Below are positions 10,871 through 22,497 of a stretch of 64,000 bases of DNA, one piece after another. Below the pieces are notes generated by a model. The model saw only the letters and a list, made by a program, of their open reading frames with translations. It did no database searches and was not told where the DNA came from. The stretch's first letter is position 1. Each line of letters opens with the position of its first letter. The DNA is from Aradus depressus (lineage: Eukaryota; Arthropoda; Insecta; Hemiptera; Aradidae): positions 25,884,065 through 25,948,064 of the forward strand of contig OY759226.1 of NCBI GenBank assembly GCA_963662175.1, read 5' to 3'. The position numbers and the translations under genes were made by a program.

Positions 10871-11704
10871 ACTTTTTATTTATTGATATATATATATATG
10901 CCCAATAAAAAAATTTTAAAGAGTGGCCACAAAAAGAAAAGGGACTAAAGTACTTAGTTTTAGAAATTAATTTTTGTAAATAATTTTTTTTTTTTTTTCA
11001 AATTATGTTTTTAAATTTATAATGTAGGTTAGGATTAAATAAACTCAATATTTGTTCTCTATTCTATGCTATTCATTTTCCCTGTGATCCTAGTAAGATA
11101 ATTAATACCTTTGGATTAGATTTAACAATATTTGCAAATTTAGGAAAATTTGATGGCATCTCATTATTATCTTTAGAAGTCCAAATGAAATAATTATTAA
11201 TTGAAATTTTCTTTTAAATACCGACACTTTTTCAGGGCCCTTTTCGGAAACTACTGTAGAAATCAAAATTTAGTAACAATTTCTACAGGAAATGTGATAA
11301 TTTTATTTAATTGATTATTTGATTTATTGTTTATTTTTTTTTTAATTAATTATCACATGAATAGTTGCGTGCAGCACCGATATACCGTCTGAGATTAAGA
11401 TAGCCGATTTGTATACTTAGTATAAACAGCATTTGATTCCTTAAGTCACAACATTTAGGACTCCCAAAATAGAGTCGGGCTCATGTCCACCACATCGATG
11501 AAAAATCGCTCTGGTAGTAGGCGATATGACCTCGTAGTTAACGTCCGAGCGTGAGTCATACATTTAAAACAGTTTTTTTCTTCAAATTTTGATTTTTCTA
11601 AGATGAACATAAAAACTAAATATCTGATTTTTCGGGAATGAGGATTAAGAAGGAGATAAACACAAAAACTGCAATAAAGGTTTCAAAGAGAGAAAACTTA
11701 GTAG

Positions 11705-12205
11705 TAGGGATGTAAAACTATCGATAGTTGACGTTAATGATAATTTCGTTACTATCGATAGTTTAAGAACTTGTATTTCTGGGATCCACTGAATCGAAGG
11801 AAGGTTGCATTTACTGTTCTTGTCAAGTGTTTCGTTGCTTTGAACTGAAATTTTACCATTCTTCCGAGAACACTTCCAATTTAAAGAATCATTTGTTGGT
11901 TTTTTGTTTTATTTTATTTTGTTGAGGTTTCTGATCTTCTAGTGTTTAATTTTAGTTGTTTGTTTCATATTTTTATGTGCAATTGAAGTTTGTAGTTTAG
12001 TTCCTGATTGCGTTAACGAACCGATCTCATCAGTTGAAGTACGTATTGTTGTTGATATAGCTACTAACACTGTACGACATCTTGTTTATTTGTCTTCCTT
12101 AAATTACTTACATGGTACATGTGTGCATATACACGAGGATAGATGCTTAAAAAAATATTTCGATAGTACTATCGATATCACCATCGATAGTTTTATACCC
12201 CCACT
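11705..12205. mobile_element. Possible hAT-like element with TATCGATA-rich inverted ends
   Basis: GGGATGTAAAACTATCGATAG (11707) is matched by the reverse complement of CCATCGATAGTTTTATACCC at 12182-12201. Further TATCGATA motifs lie between. No target duplication was confirmed. Confidence 0.5.
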
Positions 12206-12277
12206 TATTAGAATCATTCAGGCTGGAAGAAATACAGTGCCGGTGAATCACGGCCGGTAAATCAGTCCCTTTTTTTT

Positions 12278-12312
12278 CTCTCACACTAAGAATATGATGC
12301 TTAGTGTGAGAG
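12278..12312. repeat. Perfect 13-bp hairpin
   Basis: CTCTCACACTAAG and its exact complement CTTAGTGTGAGAG are separated by 9 bases. It lies next to a family B-type end (GCCGGTGAATCACGGCCGG). Confidence 0.8.
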
Positions 12313-12419
12313 GCAAAAAATCTCAAGTAATTTATGTTTTGAGCATAATAAAGTTTTTTGTCTTTATTTTGTATTTTACATTAAGTAATGTCGCAAACAC
12401 AGAGATACAATAATTTTGA

Positions 12420-12555
12420 GCATGCCGTCCTTCGTTTGGGGCATCAAGCGATGGTTAAGACTCCCATAATAGAGTTGGGCTCATGTCCATCAGACCTACG
12501 AAAGAGCGCTCTGGTAGTAGGCGATATGACCTTGTGCCCGGGCTTGAGTCACAAA
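12420..12555 (+). mobile_element. SINE-1 fragment
   Basis: Contains CATGCCGTCCTTCGTTTGGG and GTAGTAGGCGATATGACC with a deletion between them. It lies in the spacer of the 11385-13560 inverted duplication. Confidence 0.75.
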
Positions 12556-13557
12556 AAACAAATATAAACAGCCAAAAGTAAACATTTCTCCACTATTGCC
12601 CATCACCATTCGGAATACTGACCTGTCATCATTCCCTTCTGAAATATCGGAGCGTGCTCTAAGTATCGCGTGAGAAACAATTCCGCATTGCGAATCTTGA
12701 TGAACCATTATACGTTTCTGTCATTCTTATCATTTTCTGTTTTAAATATTGAAACTTACAGACTGTACATTTACATTTCATCCTCCAAATATCATTTTTT
12801 ACCTCAACGTTCCTATAAATCTGCCCAACTTCAGTTTTTTACTTCCCCGAGTTATTTTACGTATTCGAAGTATTGGAGAAGTTATGAAATTGGTCATAGA
12901 GTCGTCGGTGAATTACCGGCAATGTATTTTTCCAGAACGAATTAATCAATTCTCCAAAACAAATCGACAAGTGATTCTTCAAATTGGAAGTATTCCCGGA
13001 AGAATAGTAAAATTTCTGTTCAAAGCAACGAAACACTCTACAAGAACAGTAAATGCAACCTTCCTTCGATTCAGTGGATCCCAGAGATACAAATTTCTTA
13101 AACTATCGATAGTAACGCAAATGGTATCGATACTATCATTAATGTCAACTATCGATAGTTTTACATCCCTACTACTAAGTTTTCTCTCTTCCTTTGAAAC
13201 CAATCTATCGATGTCTTACTTGGGACTTCCGTGTCGATTCATCGGCAGTTTTTGTGTTTATCTCCTTCTTAATCCTCATTCCCGAAAAATCAGATATTTA
13301 GTTTTTATGTTCATCTTAGAAAAATCAAAATTTGAAGAAAAAAAAACTGTTTTAAATGTATGACTCACGCTCGGACGTTAACTACGAGGTCATATCGTCT
13401 TCTACTACCAGATCGCTCTTTCATCGGTGTGATGGACATGAGTCCGACTCTATTTTGGGAGTCCTAAATGTTGTGACTACCTCAGAACTATCACCGAAGG
13501 TTTGTTTAAGCTTCCAGATAAAAAAAAAACTTAAGGAATCAAATGCTGTTTATACTA

Positions 13558-13690
13558 GTTGAGTCTAATACACCTATGATCAGAGTAATAAAACTATTTA
13601 AAAAAAAGTAAAATTAAATTAATAAAAACTGAACAAATAAAAATATATGAGTACATAAACAAAATTAATACAAGATACGTTTATAACTGT
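13558..13690 (-). repeat. Fragment of the hammerhead-bearing repeat
   Basis: Reverse complement of the 590-690 body (AAATAAAAACTGAACAAATA, ATACAAGATACGTTTATAA). The core itself is not included. Confidence 0.6.
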
Positions 13691-14689
13691 ACAGAAGGGA
13701 TAGGAAAACCCCGTAGGGGCTGAAAAAGGATACCTACCTACCGATTGGATTGTAAACTACCTAGTTGAACTTCAATTTAGTATTTGTTAAGTCGTGGCTG
13801 AAGATGGTAGTAATACCGGAAGTACTCCCATATTATATATTATCTGTGAAATAGACAATATTTTTTTTTAAACATACGTTTTCTTTATTTTTACATGAAA
13901 TTCCGTTGAAAACTCTACTCGATAATACACATATATAAAAGTGACAAAATAAAAATAAAATAATTCAAATACAAATGCAGTATTTACAAAATTAACTTAA
14001 ATGATCCTTTAAAAAAACAAATAAAAAAAACAAAAAAAAACATGTGTGCAGTTCACACGCGTTAGAAGTGAAACCTTCAGAAAACGAAACTGCGAGAGAA
14101 TGAGACGAATGCAGTATCAGGAGTGGGATAATTATAGGGTTTATTTATTGTAATATTGGTACCAAGTTTAAAAATTATTTTATATTTTATTATTCAAACT
14201 CCATGTTTTTAATTTCAACAAATGACATGAGTGGCTTAGGTAACTAAAGTATGAAATAAATGTTTCCTTAAAAAGTTCTTAAAATTCTAAAAAAATTCAC
14301 AATTCCAAACTTTTTGGAGGGAGAGGAGGCGATGGAATTTTTCATGATTATCTTTTTTGTGTCGCAAGACTAGAGAAGAAGCATTATCGGCAACTTTTTT
14401 TCTCTTCACTTTCAGTTACAAGAAGTCCTTATGTTAGTAATTCAAACAGATGACTAATTAAAACAACTGTTATATATATAGATAGATAAGGCAATAGTGT
14501 CGCTTTTTCGTTTCATCGAGTTTCAAATCACAAAGGTCCTAAAGAAGTTTTCACTTCAAAAACATCTTCCTGTTTATATATTGTTAATAATTAAATTGTG
14601 AAACTCAAATCTATAATTCTAGACGGCTTTGCAATAGTTAATTAAACTTTTGTAATTTCGTCCATTTACTTATTCAATAAACTGAACAT
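13691..14689. other. No recognised feature
   Basis: About 1 kb of AT-rich sequence with short A runs and no frame of interest. No match to the repeat families described here was found. Confidence 0.5.
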
Positions 14690-14930
14690 AGCTTAACTCT
14701 GCTTTACTAAAATAGATAAGACGAAATTCTTTTAAGATTGGGCATACGGCAATAAAGTGAAACACATCTTCATATTGTTATTACACATGGAGCAAAGTTT
14801 GATTTCCTTAGTGTAAGAATACTTATTTAAATAAACAAGTTCACCTCGTACCTTCAGCACCCAGCTTATCGAATTGGCATCCATCTCCGAGAAAATAACT
14901 TTATTATCTGTAACTAACTGTAAATTTTTG
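14690..14930 (-). mobile_element. LINE C-terminal fragment, frameshifted
   Basis: The minus strand encodes MDANSISWVLKVRGELVYL, then LCSMCNNN. After a frame slip it reads YEDVFHFIAVCPILKEF. Together these make the C-x2-C, H, C zinc knuckle of a non-LTR RT C-terminus. It abuts a family B terminus at 14935. Confidence 0.6.
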
Positions 14931-15007
14931 ACCGAATATATAATTTCCCCTATACTTCGTAAGGCTGAGGAAGTAAAAAAAAATGTCGAAATGTCTTCCT
15001 TTGTATA

Positions 15008-15545
15008 GAAAATGTCGTTACAAAATGTTACTAACAATAAGACTACTAGACAAAAGATCCAAACTAACTCTGAGAACAAAACGACATATATATAAGGCAA
15101 TACTGAAGGCTATGTGGACTTATGGACTTGAACTTTAGGGTTCTGCCAAAGCTTCTAATGTCCAGCGCATTTAATCCTTGCAATCCAAAATCCTTCTTGC
15201 AATAGCCAATGCTCCTAACTATGTTCCCAACAAAACCCTTTACAATGATCTCAATATTCCTTTTGTCACAGACCTTTTGTCCAATCAGCTAAAATTTACA
15301 AAAAAATATTTTCCTTTTTTAGATAATCCTCTAATCTATGGCCTCCTTGCTACACTTCTCGACGCCATAAGCGCCACTGGCCTAGAGACCTTTTCAGATC
15401 AGGCAGTGACAATGATTAGTCATAATGAGTGTAAATCATCAATAGAGAGTGTCACCACTGGGTGATTTCTCCTCCTTGACATTGACATTTTTTGTCCTTT
15501 AGCACATTTGCTTGTATATATTTTTTATGCAGTTGTCTAAATTTC
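15008..15545 (+). mobile_element. Jockey-like LINE 3' fragment
   Basis: The plus strand reads LDKRSKLTLRTKRHIYKAIL, then MWTYGLEL, a stop, GSAKASNVQRI, SKILLAIANAPNYVPNKTLY and NDLNIPFVTDLL, the C-terminus of a jockey-clade RT. Internal stops make it a pseudogene. It joins family B terminal sequence (14935-14985) on its left. Confidence 0.75.
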
Positions 15546-15644
15546 TGATCGATGAACCGTATAGCTGGTAATAAGTAAAAATTCTGTCTGTTTGTCCGCA
15601 TATTTTGATATCTTGCTTATAAATCCACTCTTTAATTAGTTAGT

Positions 15645-15870
15645 TATTATGACTCATGCCCGAACTTTAACTACATGGTCATATCGCCTACTACCAGAGC
15701 GACGAAAGAGCGGACAAGAGCCCGACTCTACTATGGAGTCCTAAATTTTGCCTACCCTAAATTTTTATTCACCTAGGATAGGGGTCTTTAACCTGACATT
15801 GTACAGGCTCGGGACAATCGCTTAACGTCCGAAGGACGGCGTGCTTCGGCCGGGTTTTGAACTCTCTTTA
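15645..15870 (-). mobile_element. SINE-1, truncated copy
   Basis: The body runs from ATGACTCATGCCCGAAC to GACGGCGTGCTTCGGCCGG. The tRNA head is cut after GGTTTTGAAC. Confidence 0.85.
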
Positions 15871-16164
15871 ATTATAAGTTAACATTACTGCTAATGTCAG
15901 GATACGAACTCGGTTCCTTGGGGTTCATAGCCAAGGAAGTTACTCACTCAGCAATCGAGACCCATCTCTCTCTTTCTCCAAATTGATTAAACGCTCCAAT
16001 TTGTCTGGAATCTCAAAAACACATTTAGTTCAGAGAAGGGGGGGGAGGGGAGGGGAGGGGGAGTAATAAATCTCATGTGGAGGACAGGAAGAAGAATTAA
16101 GTCCAATGAGGACTTGGCAGGAAGAAAGTTTGGTAGAAAGCAAAAAGAAGGCCTTTACGAAAAG

Positions 16165-16285
16165 TCTTCGGTGGATCATGGGCAATGTACTTCCCCAGCG
16201 CGCAATTATCAACTGAGTTTTTTCTCTCCCACAAAAACCAACAGACTGATTTGGCTGAGGGTTTTTGAGTTAAACTTTTCTCTTC
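16165..16285 (-). repeat. Family B fragment, degraded
   Basis: TCTTCGGTGGATCATGGGC, TGTACTTCCCCAGCGCG and GATTTGGCTGAGGGTTTTTG. The rest of 15870-16424 shows a degenerate tRNA-like stretch (15895-15965) and nothing else certain. Confidence 0.55.
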
Positions 16286-16424
16286 TTATCAATAGGTTAA
16301 AAAACCTAAAATCTACGATGCTGTTTTTGTTGTTTTTTAAATTTTTTTTGTGTTCAAGTTACCAACACTCTTTGAAGGCAAAACTGTACATCTGTATCTA
16401 TGAACTATGCTCTCATTCCATCCT

Positions 16425-17347
16425 CCAACAACATACGGTACCTTGGGTTTTACTTAGACAGCAGACTAACGTGGAATCCCCAAACAAGACTCAAACGACA
16501 AGACCCCAACAGACGATATGGTCTTTAAAGACTCGGATCAAAATCGAAACTGTTAGGTTAGGTTTTATGACTCATGCCCGGGCTTTAACTATGAGGTCAT
16601 ATCGCCTACTACCAGAGCGCTCTTTCGTCATTCTGGTAGACATGAGCCCGACTCTACTGTGGGAGTCCTAAATTTTGCCTACCCTAAATTTTTTATTCAC
16701 CTAGGGTAGGGGTCTTTAACGAGTATCTGACGAGACTCGGGACCATCGCTCAACGTCCCATCCGAAGGACGGCGTGCTTAAGTTTATTTTACCTCCCAGA
16801 TAAAATAAACGTAAGGTCCTCGGTCGGGTTACGAACCCACGTTCTTGAGCTCAGAAGGCAAGCACGCATATCACTGAGCTACCGGCGCCCTCTAAAACTA
16901 TCTGTTGAGAACAAACTTACAATTTACAAAACAATCATACGACCAATATGGAATTATGGGGAACTAGAACTATGGAGCTCAGCCAAGAGTTATAGAATAC
17001 AAACTTTTCAGTCAAAAGTCCTAAAACAAATTGTCAGTGCTCTCTTTTATGTCACCAACAAAGTCCTATACAAAGACCTCAACATTCCTTATGTCCAAGA
17101 TCTAATCCAACTCCGCTTCAAGAAATTCCATTCCAATCTGTCGCTCAGCGCATGTCCTCTAAGTCCCGTCCCGACAACTCTCCACTCCGCCTAAGACGAC
17201 GCAGGCCTCGCGATCTTCTTTGAATAATGAGACTGTCTAAGGGAGTGTCAGCACTAGCTGGCTTCTCCCATCAATTGTACATTTTTATTTTCTGCCCATT
17301 GTATATTTTGTACATATTGTAGAATAATATTTAAAAAAAAAAAAAAA
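16425..17347 (+). mobile_element. Jockey-like LINE fragment interrupted by a SINE-1 copy
   Basis: Before the SINE the plus strand shows the RT thumb motif (LGFYLDSRLTWNPQTRLKRQ in one frame, with small frame slips). After it come IIRPIWNYGELELWSSAKS and the N-K-x-L-Y-K-D-L-N-I-P motif. A poly(A) tail is at 17333-17347. The SINE occupies 16552-16892 in the opposite orientation. Confidence 0.75.
16552..16892 (-). mobile_element. SINE-1, full-length, nested in a LINE
   Basis: A complete minus-strand copy from GTTAGGTTAGG to CCGGCGCCCTC, interrupting the LINE at 16425-17347. The target duplication is short or eroded (AAACT). Confidence 0.9.
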
Positions 17348-17419
17348 TCTTGATTAATTGGATTTAATTTGATTATTAAAATACAAATAATTATAAAAAA
17401 AATATTTTCTTACTAAAAA

Positions 17420-17599
17420 AAATCGTTGGTTAATCAAAGGCTATGTACTTCCCCACAGCTTATTCAGGACTTGTTAAACCTGATACTAAATTTCATGCTG
17501 ATACGTTATTTACATTGACAGTTATCAGGGTTTTTGAGTTGAGTCCCACTTCTCTGATTCCACCTTCCCTTCGACCTATTTGGCTGAAAATCAATAGCT
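17420..17599 (-). repeat. Family B fragment
   Basis: GTACTTCCCCACAGCTTATT, AAATTTCATGCTGATACG and CCCTTCGACCTATTTGGCTG, reverse orientation. Confidence 0.6.
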
Positions 17600-17778
17600 G
17601 TGATAATGGCAATGTCAAGAGGGGAGAAATCACCCAGTGGTGACATCCCCTACTCACTGAGTTTTGTATCTAATCACTGTCATTGCTGCTAAAGAGGTCT
17701 AGGCCATTGACGCTTAAGCCGTCGTTGTGGGAGTGTGGCAGAATGAAGGAATATTATTGTGGGAGCTAAGAGAGGAAA
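17600..17778 (-). mobile_element. Jockey-like LINE 3' fragment
   Basis: The sequence GGGGAGAAATCACCCAGTGG, then AGGTCTAGGCCATTGACGC, is nearly the same as the 3' part of the 33214-34105 LINE (33285-33420), same strand. It holds only the last coding residues and 3' UTR. Its 5' side runs into a G homopolymer. Confidence 0.7.
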
Positions 17779-17917
17779 GGGGGGGGGGGGGGGGGGGGGG
17801 GACCATTTCAAAATTTGCATAATATGACTAAACATAAACTGCATTAAGACGGTAGCTATTGCACTATTCCCTCCTCAGGTCCTTTAATAAATGACATCAC
17901 AACACTGATATAATACC

Positions 17918-18250
17918 GAGGGCGCCGATAGCTCAATGGAATGTGTGTTTGTCTTCTGAGCTCAAGATCGGGGGTTCGAAACCCGACCGAGACCCTTAGT
18001 TTATTTCATCTGGGAGGTAAATAAACATAAGCACGCCGTCCTTCGGATCGGACGTTAAGAGATGGTCCCCAGCCTGTATGATGTCAGGTACTTGTTAAGG
18101 ACCCCTGCCCTAAATGAATAAATTTAGGACTCCCACAGTTACTCTACTGTAGAGTCGAGCTCATCTCCACCAGAGTGACGGAAGAGCGCCTCCGGTAGTA
18201 GGCGATATGACCTCATAGTTGATGCCCGGCCAGGAGTCATAAAACCTAAC
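17918..18250 (+). mobile_element. SINE-1, full-length, 13-bp target duplication
   Basis: Head (GGCGCCGATAGCTCAATGG), body and CCTAAC tail are all present. CTGATATAATACC is duplicated at 17905-17917 and 18251-18263. Confidence 0.93.
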
Positions 18251-18602
18251 CTGATATAATACCAATATATATTTCTATACCGATGGAAATTAGGCTAAGC
18301 ATTTACTACCTTCTTCTTCTTCTGTAATTTTCCCATTTTTCCTAAAATATAATTGTAAAACTGCAATATGAAAATCTGAAAATATAAGGCGCTATATCAT
18401 TAAATTTATCGACTTGTTATCTATCGGTTTGGAATTAATAACTGTTATCAGAGACCACCTGCTCCGCTTCGTGCCTGACACAGCCCTTTAAAATGAATAT
18501 ATATAAATATATACATACAGCTATATACTTATATATTTTTTACTTCTTCAGCTATAAGTATTTTTTTTCTCATCGTTCAAAAATAAAAAAATAACCAAAA
18601 AC

Positions 18603-18657
18603 AAATTAAAATGAAAGCTATGTTTCAAATTTTGAAACATAGCTTTCATTTTAATTT
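18603..18657. repeat. Near-perfect palindrome, 27-nt arms, 1-nt centre
   Basis: The arm ATGAAAGCTATGTTTCAAA is followed by T and its exact complement; the full arm is 27 nt. It can form a cruciform or hairpin. Confidence 0.95.
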
Positions 18658-18794
18658 TTATGGCTGAGTTCCAACATATATATCCTCTCTAAGGTTGTCG
18701 AATCTACGTTGTAATCATTATTTTTTATTATTTACTTGTTTTTCTCTTTTTTTTAATTTTATTAGCGTTTTATTTATTTATTTCATTTATAGGT

Positions 18795-19087
18795 TAATTT
18801 AGGTTTTATGACTCATGCCCGAGCTTTAACTAAGAGGTCATATCGCCTACTACCAGAGCGCTCTTTCGTCACTCTGGTGGACATGAGCCCGACTCTACTC
18901 TGGGAGTCCTAAATTTTATTCAACTAGGGCAGGGGTCTTTAACGAGTATCTGACATCGTACAGGTTTGGGGACCATCGCTTAACATCCCATCCGAAGGAC
19001 AGCATGCTTAAGTTTATTTTACCTCCCAGATAAAATAAACTAAGGGTCTCGGTCGGGTTTCGAACCCACGTTCTTGAGCTCAGAAGC
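18795..19087 (-). mobile_element. SINE-1, head truncated
   Basis: Body and tail present (GGTTAATTTAGGTTTTATG at the left). It breaks inside the tRNA head after TTCTTGAGCTCAGAAG. Confidence 0.88.
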
Positions 19088-19745
19088 CATAAAAATAAAT
19101 CTGCAAATATAAGGCTATATATATATAAATATTTTATAATTGTTATTGTGATTTTCTTTTCTTTCTTTTTCTATATTTCGCACATTGTGACCTGAGGATG
19201 CGAGGAACGTACCGAAATGTCGTCGTGAAAAAGACACTTCCGGGAAAGTTATCAAAAATTATTATCTTAATTTTAATTTAATAAAACAACAATTATCTAC
19301 TGTATTTATTATATACTTTAGGTTAGGTTAGGTTTTATGACTCATGCCCGGGCTTTAACTACGAGGTCATATCGCCTACTACCAGAGCGCTCTTTCGTCA
19401 CTCTGGTGGACATGAGCCCGACTCTACCGTGGGAGTCCTAAATTTTGCCTACCCTAAATTTTTATTCATCTAGGGTAGGGGTCTTTAACGAGTACCTGAC
19501 ATAGTACAGGCTCGGGACCATCGCTTAACGTCCCATCCGAAGGACGGCGTGCTTAAGTTTATTTTACCTCCCAGATAAAATAAACTAAGGGCCTCGGTCG
19601 GGCTACGAACCCACGACCTTGAGCTCAGAAGTCAAGCACGCATACCACTGAGCTACCGGCGCCCTCTTATATACTTTATCTATTGTATAATATTCAATTA
19701 TTATTTTTTAGTAGTATTGTTAATTCTAATCCATGTGTGTCAGAC
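19088..19745 (+). mobile_element. Hammerhead-bearing repeat, copy 3, split by SINE-1
   Basis: TATATTTCGCACATTGTGACC, a weaker core (CTGAGGA at 19192, GAAA at 19214), then AAAGACACTTCCGGG. It is interrupted at 19321-19666 by SINE-1 and ends near GTGTGTCAGACTC. Confidence 0.6.
19321..19666 (-). mobile_element. SINE-1, full-length, 12-bp target duplication
   Basis: A complete minus-strand copy. Its tail reads GGTTAGGTTAGG on the plus strand. TTATATACTTTA is duplicated at 19309-19320 and 19667-19678. It is inserted within a repeat that carries the hammerhead-like motif. Confidence 0.94.
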
Positions 19746-20144
19746 TCTAAGAGTTAATATCAATGTTTTCAGAAAGGTATAACTACCCTTTGGGTGACCC
19801 ACCTCAAAAACGAGGATTCACCTTACAGACAAGCAGTTAGCATTACTGGCCTCATTCCTCAGACTCTAGAAAATTGAGTACTTAAGTCCCTAGGGGGGTG
19901 GGTCAATTGGGAAGGCCCCATCAAATCAGATCAATAATATACATCACATGATTGGACATTACGTAAAGTGTTTTTCGACGTAAATAATATATACTTGTCA
20001 GAATGTTCAGTGTTGTTCAGTCGCAAAATCTTAAACAAAGGTTCTTTAGAAGACATCCGTTTATTCGATACTGCGAAGTATTGTCGCGAACCTGTCGTCT
20101 ACTCATCGAAACAGCTAAAGGTAGAATCACAAGTACATTTTCTC

Positions 20145-20600
20145 GATGCCAATTTCTCAGAAATATCTTTATACGAGGTATATGGGAAGTTGTGTAATCG
20201 GTCAAAAATTCGAATCGTAGTTTTTAACGGAATTTCATGTTTTCCAACCTGATTTCAAAAATGGAAAAAAAAATCGGCATAAAATTTATTTTATTTTTGT
20301 ATCCAAAACCCCCTAAATTTGATTTTCAGTCGAATCGGGAAGATTAGGAGGGAGGCTTAAAACCGTTCAATATTATACTTAATAAAAAAGAAATGGGTGG
20401 ATCACCGACAATGTACTGCCCCAGCACGAATTAATCAACAAAGTTTACTCTCTCCCTCTAAACCCAATTCACCAATTTAGGTGAAAATCCTTAGATGCCT
20501 TATACAGGGACTTACTAAATTTCTTGATGATTCAGTCAAAAAACTACCTCCAAGGTGATAGGAAAATCTGGTCGTTATAACATTATAATAACTCTCTCCA
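20145..20600 (+). repeat. Family B copy, rearranged
   Basis: The first end (TTTATACGAGGTATATGGG, GTGTAATCGGTCAAAAATTC) is followed by a shortened body. A reversed right end then appears (CACCGACAATGTACTGCCCC). 19746-20144 holds nothing I recognise. Confidence 0.65.
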
Positions 20601-20700
20601 CAATGAAATAAAGGTTTAAAAAAACTCAATTTGCTAAAAACAAGACATATATTTATTTAAAAAAATAGCATTTATTTACATTAAAGAATAAGAAAAAAGT

Positions 20701-21102
20701 TTTTTTTTTTTTTTTTTTTTTGTATTTATTTATTTAAAGCCACAACTATGTAAAAAAGTGCACAACCAGCGGCTGGGCTGACATTAAGGGGTACTAAACA
20801 AAAATAATAAAAATAAAATAAAATAATAAAAATAAATATGACATGAAAGGCTTGAGAGAGGAAAAACACCCAGCGGTGAACCCTCATGACATCACTTCAT
20901 AACAGGAGATCTCTATGCCAAACTCTCTTTAATCTTCTTGGGGGATTGTGGGGTAAATTTGTACTTAAGATTTTGCGAACTTCCGTATTGGTGTGTAAGT
21001 AAATTTTGGTGTAGAAACGTTGGTATAAATGTTTAATGGTTGTGTCTATGGATGTGATGTTCAAGTCGCGGTGTAAAGTCTTGTTGCTAACGTATGGTGG
21101 GC
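20701..21102 (-). mobile_element. LINE 3' end, jockey-like, 11-bp target duplication
   Basis: A plus-strand T run (20701-20721) is the poly(A) tail. The minus strand then shows the same 3' region as the 23600-24559 LINE (the 'GAGAGAGGAAAAACACCCAGCGG' equivalent, and the LH.DLN motif near 21050). AAGAAAAAAGT is duplicated at 20690-20700 and 21103-21113. Only the last 400 bp of the element were integrated. Confidence 0.82.
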
Positions 21103-21274
21103 AAGAAAAAAGTAAAAAAAAAAAGTAAAATCAGTTAATAGGAATATTTTTATTATTTCGATGATCCTTAAACCATTTCAGCAAAGCATTGTCAAGTCAG
21201 TTTGTCGGCTCTACCGAATTTTCTTTGCAGAAAAAGATTCATCAAGTGCCAGATGTTTTGTTTTTTATTTTATT

Positions 21275-21867
21275 TTAGCACAATTGAATGTACATTTTAC
21301 AAAAATTATCAATAAATGAAAAAAAAAAAAAAAAAAAAAAAGAAAAAGATTCCTCCACTTTTTTTTTTTTTTCTTTATTGGCCCACTCGGTAGAAATTGT
21401 TGACTGGGAAATACAGAATTCTTGTGATAAAGTAGAATTTGACTCATCCTCTTCCAGCTGCCAAATGATGTTCGCTTTTTCTTCATGATCAAAAATGTTA
21501 TTTTCCACGTCATGTTGACACTTTTAAAGAACACAAACAACTAAGGGTAATTGAAAATGAAGTTAAAACAGGCCACCACGTCTTTTATGGTTCTATGAAC
21601 TGAATTCATAGACCTCGAAACAATTATGTATCCAATTATCTCTAACTTGATATTTTGTTTACATTCTGTCCGTTATTATAGACGATTTTTAATTCTCCAA
21701 GATGTCTAAATTAGCGTTACTACGGCCGATGTTGTCATTATATCCACTGTCGTAATAAGGGATATTTTACCTGTAACTTGTAATGGCGAACCAAACTTTT
21801 TCTTGGGATTTCGTCGTTATAGACGGTACGTCGTTATACCCGACGTCGTTATACAAGGTTTTGACTG
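21275..21867 (-). mobile_element. Truncated pogo/Tigger element with transposase N-terminus
   Basis: The minus strand starts next to TA with CAGTCAAAACCTTG and then repeated TATAACGACG, a Tigger end. A frame at 21508 down to about 21370 reads EKANIIWQLEEDES, then SQSTISTEWANKEK. This is the CENP-B/pogo helix-turn-helix pattern that binds transposon ends. The rest of the transposase is lost in an A/T-homopolymer-rich stretch (21320-21372). Confidence 0.75.
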
Positions 21868-21869
21868 TA

Positions 21870-21915
21870 TATAACTTCCTATATACTTCATATGGCTGGA
21901 AAAGTGAAACATGGT
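21870..21915 (-). repeat. Family B terminal scrap
   Basis: ATAACTTCCTATATACTTCA and TATGGCTGGAAAAGTGAAA. From 21916 to 22497 I see no feature. Confidence 0.5.
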
Positions 21916-22497
21916 TTTCACATGATGTACATATCACAATTTATCTTTGAGGTAAGTTTCAGTTATAAAGATAGCTAACGCAATTGGCAGGTTGTCTCTA
22001 GTAGACGAACAAACAGTCGTCATATCCTCGTTGTAAAGGTTTAATGTATGGTCTTTGATCTAAAAATGACACAGCTTCAAGGACTTGAAATGTAAAGAGA
22101 CTGTTTGGTCGGGTCGGTTGTTACTGACGTCACCGTGATGACATCACAACGGATCGATTCGATGAGGTCACTGCCCCCCCTTGCGGTATACTGCCCTATA
22201 GACCTTCCTGACATTTCACCACTACAAGTAGATTTTAAAATAAACACTAAACCAGTCTTTATAAAATTAGTCGGTTGAGGCGCTCAGTATGTTTGGGGCT
22301 CTGTTGCCATTTATAAGGGAGAGGACGGTGTCTCCATACCTGCAACCCTCACTGAATTGATAACACTGCCGGGCTAGCTTGTCAGATCTATGTTATTATC
22401 ATCAGTGGGATCAGCAGACTGAATAAGTTGAGAGATTTGGCAACATGGGTAAATGTTTTGTAGGTCGCATTCGACTGGTGTACAATCAAAAGAAATA

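Larger units (their letters stand above)
11385..13560. repeat. Inverted duplication, arms of about 500-600 bp
   Basis: The left arm (about 11400-11900) and right arm (about 12965-13560) are reverse complements with small indels. Both carry a SINE-1 fragment (GTAGTAGGCGATATGACCTC type), TTCGGGAATGAGGATTAAGA, TAGTAGGGATGTAAAACTAT and GGGATCCACTGAATCGAAGG. The spacer holds family B (12835-12965) and a SINE-1 scrap. An apparent 204-codon frame here (12749-13363) is composed entirely of repeats. Confidence 0.85.

Noticed and set aside
12749..13363. 204-codon plus-strand frame
   Set aside because: It runs across family B, the TATCGATA element and the right arm of an inverted duplication. No domain is present and its composition follows the repeats.
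14732..15100. 122-codon minus-strand frame with hydrophobic start, resembling a membrane protein
   Set aside because: The hydrophobic part is the complement of a plus-strand LINE and a family B end. Only the C-terminal zinc-knuckle part is a real relic, and it needs a frameshift.
16075..16671. 198-codon plus-strand frame
   Set aside because: A chance frame through a family B scrap, a LINE fragment and an inserted SINE-1 copy.
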